From assembly GCA_009783525.1 (NCBI GenBank), contig WRDG01000169.1, positions 1 through 5,268 of the forward strand: a stretch of 5,268 bases of DNA, written 5' to 3'. The position numbers and the translations under genes were made by a program. Source of the stretch: Defluviitaleaceae bacterium. GTDB lineage: Bacteria; Bacillota; Clostridia; Lachnospirales; WQUN01. Shown piece after piece: positions 4,235-5,268 of the stretch. Within the stretch, counting starts at the first letter, position 1. Each line of letters begins with the position of its first letter. The notes beneath the pieces are model-generated. The model made no database searches. It worked only from the letters and a program-made list of their open reading frames with translations, and was not told the origin of the DNA.

Positions 4235-5268
4235 ATGAAGACGAAAAGCAAAACAATCAAAAAGTTGGCGCCGCTCGGCATCGCAATTTCGCTTGCGATA
4301 GGTTCTGTCGGCGCAACGGCGTTTGCCGCTCCGGCAGCAAACAGCATCCCCGTGGCCTACGAAATTACAAGCCCTTACGCAAACGTAGACTGGGCGACCA
4401 CAGGCCAGTACAAGGCGGCGCATCACACGCACACAACATTTTCCGACGGCAGCAACACACGCAGGGACATGCTGCTTGACAAGTACGCAAAAGGTTTCGA
4501 CATCGTGGCCATCACGGACCACGACAACACCACCGGCGCATGGAACGCTCCCGTGCTTGAGTACAGCTGGGACAACAACTGGAACAACATCGGCAGGCAA
4601 TACGCCAGCGACTTTGACGTATGGGCGTTTGCAAACGGCATCGGCGCGGGCTGGGCTTCTTCCCCCGGCACATATGCGGGCGTGCGCGGGCAGTCAAACG
4701 GAATGATCGCAATGGGCTATTCGAACGAAATTTCCGCAAACGGCGGGTTCCGTAACGCCGACGGTTCAAGCGTTTACGGCGGGCACCACATCAATTCGTT
4801 TTTCGCCGATGTACCGGGCAACATCGGTACCGACGGCAACGGAAGAACAATGCAGCAAGTAATCGAAGCCGTAGCAAACGCGGGCGGAATCACCCATTTG
4901 AACCATCCCGGACGCTACACGCAGGCCATGAACAACGCCGACATTTCAAGGGATCCGGTTCATGTAGACAGATATGCTTCATTGTTTATGGACTATCCGT
5001 CATTGGTCGGCTTGGAAATAATCAACAAATGGGACGGCGAATCTGTTAACGACAGGATTTTATGGGACAGCATACTTACTCAGACCATGCCGCAGGGCAG
5101 GTTTGTATGGGGCTTTTCAAATGACGACTCCCACTCGCTTTCCGGCAACGGCCATGCGTGGAACACCATGCTTATGCCGGCTTTAACCGAAGGCGAAGTA
5201 CGCATCTCCATGGAAACAGGCGCGTTTTACGGCGTAAGCCGCGTCGACCGCCATCACGGCATCAACCA
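4235..5268 (+). CDS. Secreted PHP-domain metallohydrolase (CehA/McbA-like), 3' partial
   Basis: The frame runs from ATG 4235 (AGGAG at 4221-4225, nine bases before) past the window end; 344 codons are visible. Residues 1-31 are a Sec signal peptide: five lysines by residue 10, a hydrophobic core at about 11-27, and A29-F30-A31 before the likely cleavage site. No lipobox cysteine is present, so the protein is probably released or held by a domain beyond the window. The mature part carries PHP metal-site motifs: H64-T-H66 with SDG (residues 70-72), T94-D95-H96-D97, H221-L-N-H224-P, E261 in VGLEIIN, and D297-D298-S-H300. PHP enzymes use a multi-metal centre to hydrolyse phosphoesters or related bonds; exported members of the CehA/McbA type are mostly uncharacterised, so the substrate is unknown. 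The gene is GC-rich like the enolase-family gene, but a terminator lies between them, so it is likely transcribed separately. Confidence 0.85.
   Translation, partial: MKTKSKTIKKLAPLGIAISLAIGSVGATAFAAPAANSIPVAYEITSPYANVDWATTGQYKAAHHTHTTFSDGSNTRRDMLLDKYAKGFDIVAITDHDNTTGAWNAPVLEYSWDNNWNNIGRQYASDFDVWAFANGIGAGWASSPGTYAGVRGQSNGMIAMGYSNEISANGGFRNADGSSVYGGHHINSFFADVPGNIGTDGNGRTMQQVIEAVANAGGITHLNHPGRYTQAMNNADISRDPVHVDRYASLFMDYPSLVGLEIINKWDGESVNDRILWDSILTQTMPQGRFVWGFSNDDSHSLSGNGHAWNTMLMPALTEGEVRISMETGAFYGVSRVDRHHGIN

Noticed and set aside
4232..4600. Minus-strand 122-aa ORF and other antisense frames over the PHP gene
   Set aside because: The plus-strand frame has a signal peptide and PHP motifs; the antisense frames are low-complexity by-products of GC-rich codons.

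Overview
The window looks like chromosomal DNA from a low-GC Gram-positive anaerobe of the Clostridia (Lachnospiraceae/Oscillospirales-like gut bacteria). The signs are strong AGGAGG-type ribosome binding sites, many U-tract intrinsic terminators, a consensus sigma-A promoter, a lipoprotein signal with an LAGC lipobox, and small proteins resembling the DUF3791 and DUF6591 families, which I know mainly from Clostridia. These family assignments come from memory of sequence patterns, not from a search.

Layout. Bases 1-419 hold two overlapping small genes (the first cut by the window edge); the second resembles DUF3791. Bases 420-934 are mostly intergenic. They contain a possible 35-codon basic, Cys-containing ORF (621-728) with its own ribosome binding site and a good terminator (764-801). 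A near-perfect promoter (868-896) then starts a second unit: a small acidic Cys-rich ORF (935-1096) interrupted by an in-frame TAA at codon 6, followed by a 314-aa lipoprotein (1139-2083) and a GNRA-loop terminator (2134-2160). Next comes a minimal unit (2179-2322): TATAAT, ribosome binding site, a 5-codon ORF that also stops with TAA at codon 6, and a terminator-like hairpin.

From about 2440 the base composition changes to GC-rich coding sequence. An enolase-superfamily (mandelate-racemase-like) probable acid-sugar dehydratase (2523-3770) follows a GC-rich terminator hairpin (2448-2477). It lies between two copies of a related sequence (2334-2355 and 3778-3795), each beginning an A/T-tract hairpin. 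After it, the 464-base gap 3771-4234 carries three tandem 33-bp units, each able to fold with a C-rich loop, and a strong terminator (4069-4100). This gap is the best candidate for an undescribed element, possibly a small RNA with anti-Shine-Dalgarno loops. The window ends inside a secreted PHP-domain metallohydrolase (4235 onward).

The enolase-family enzyme and the exported PHP protein are separated by terminators and probably do not form an operon; no common pathway can be shown from this window. The most notable signals are the tandem-hairpin element, the two ORFs stopped at codon 6, the possible -1 slippery site joining the first two genes, and the matching hairpins around the dehydratase-like gene.
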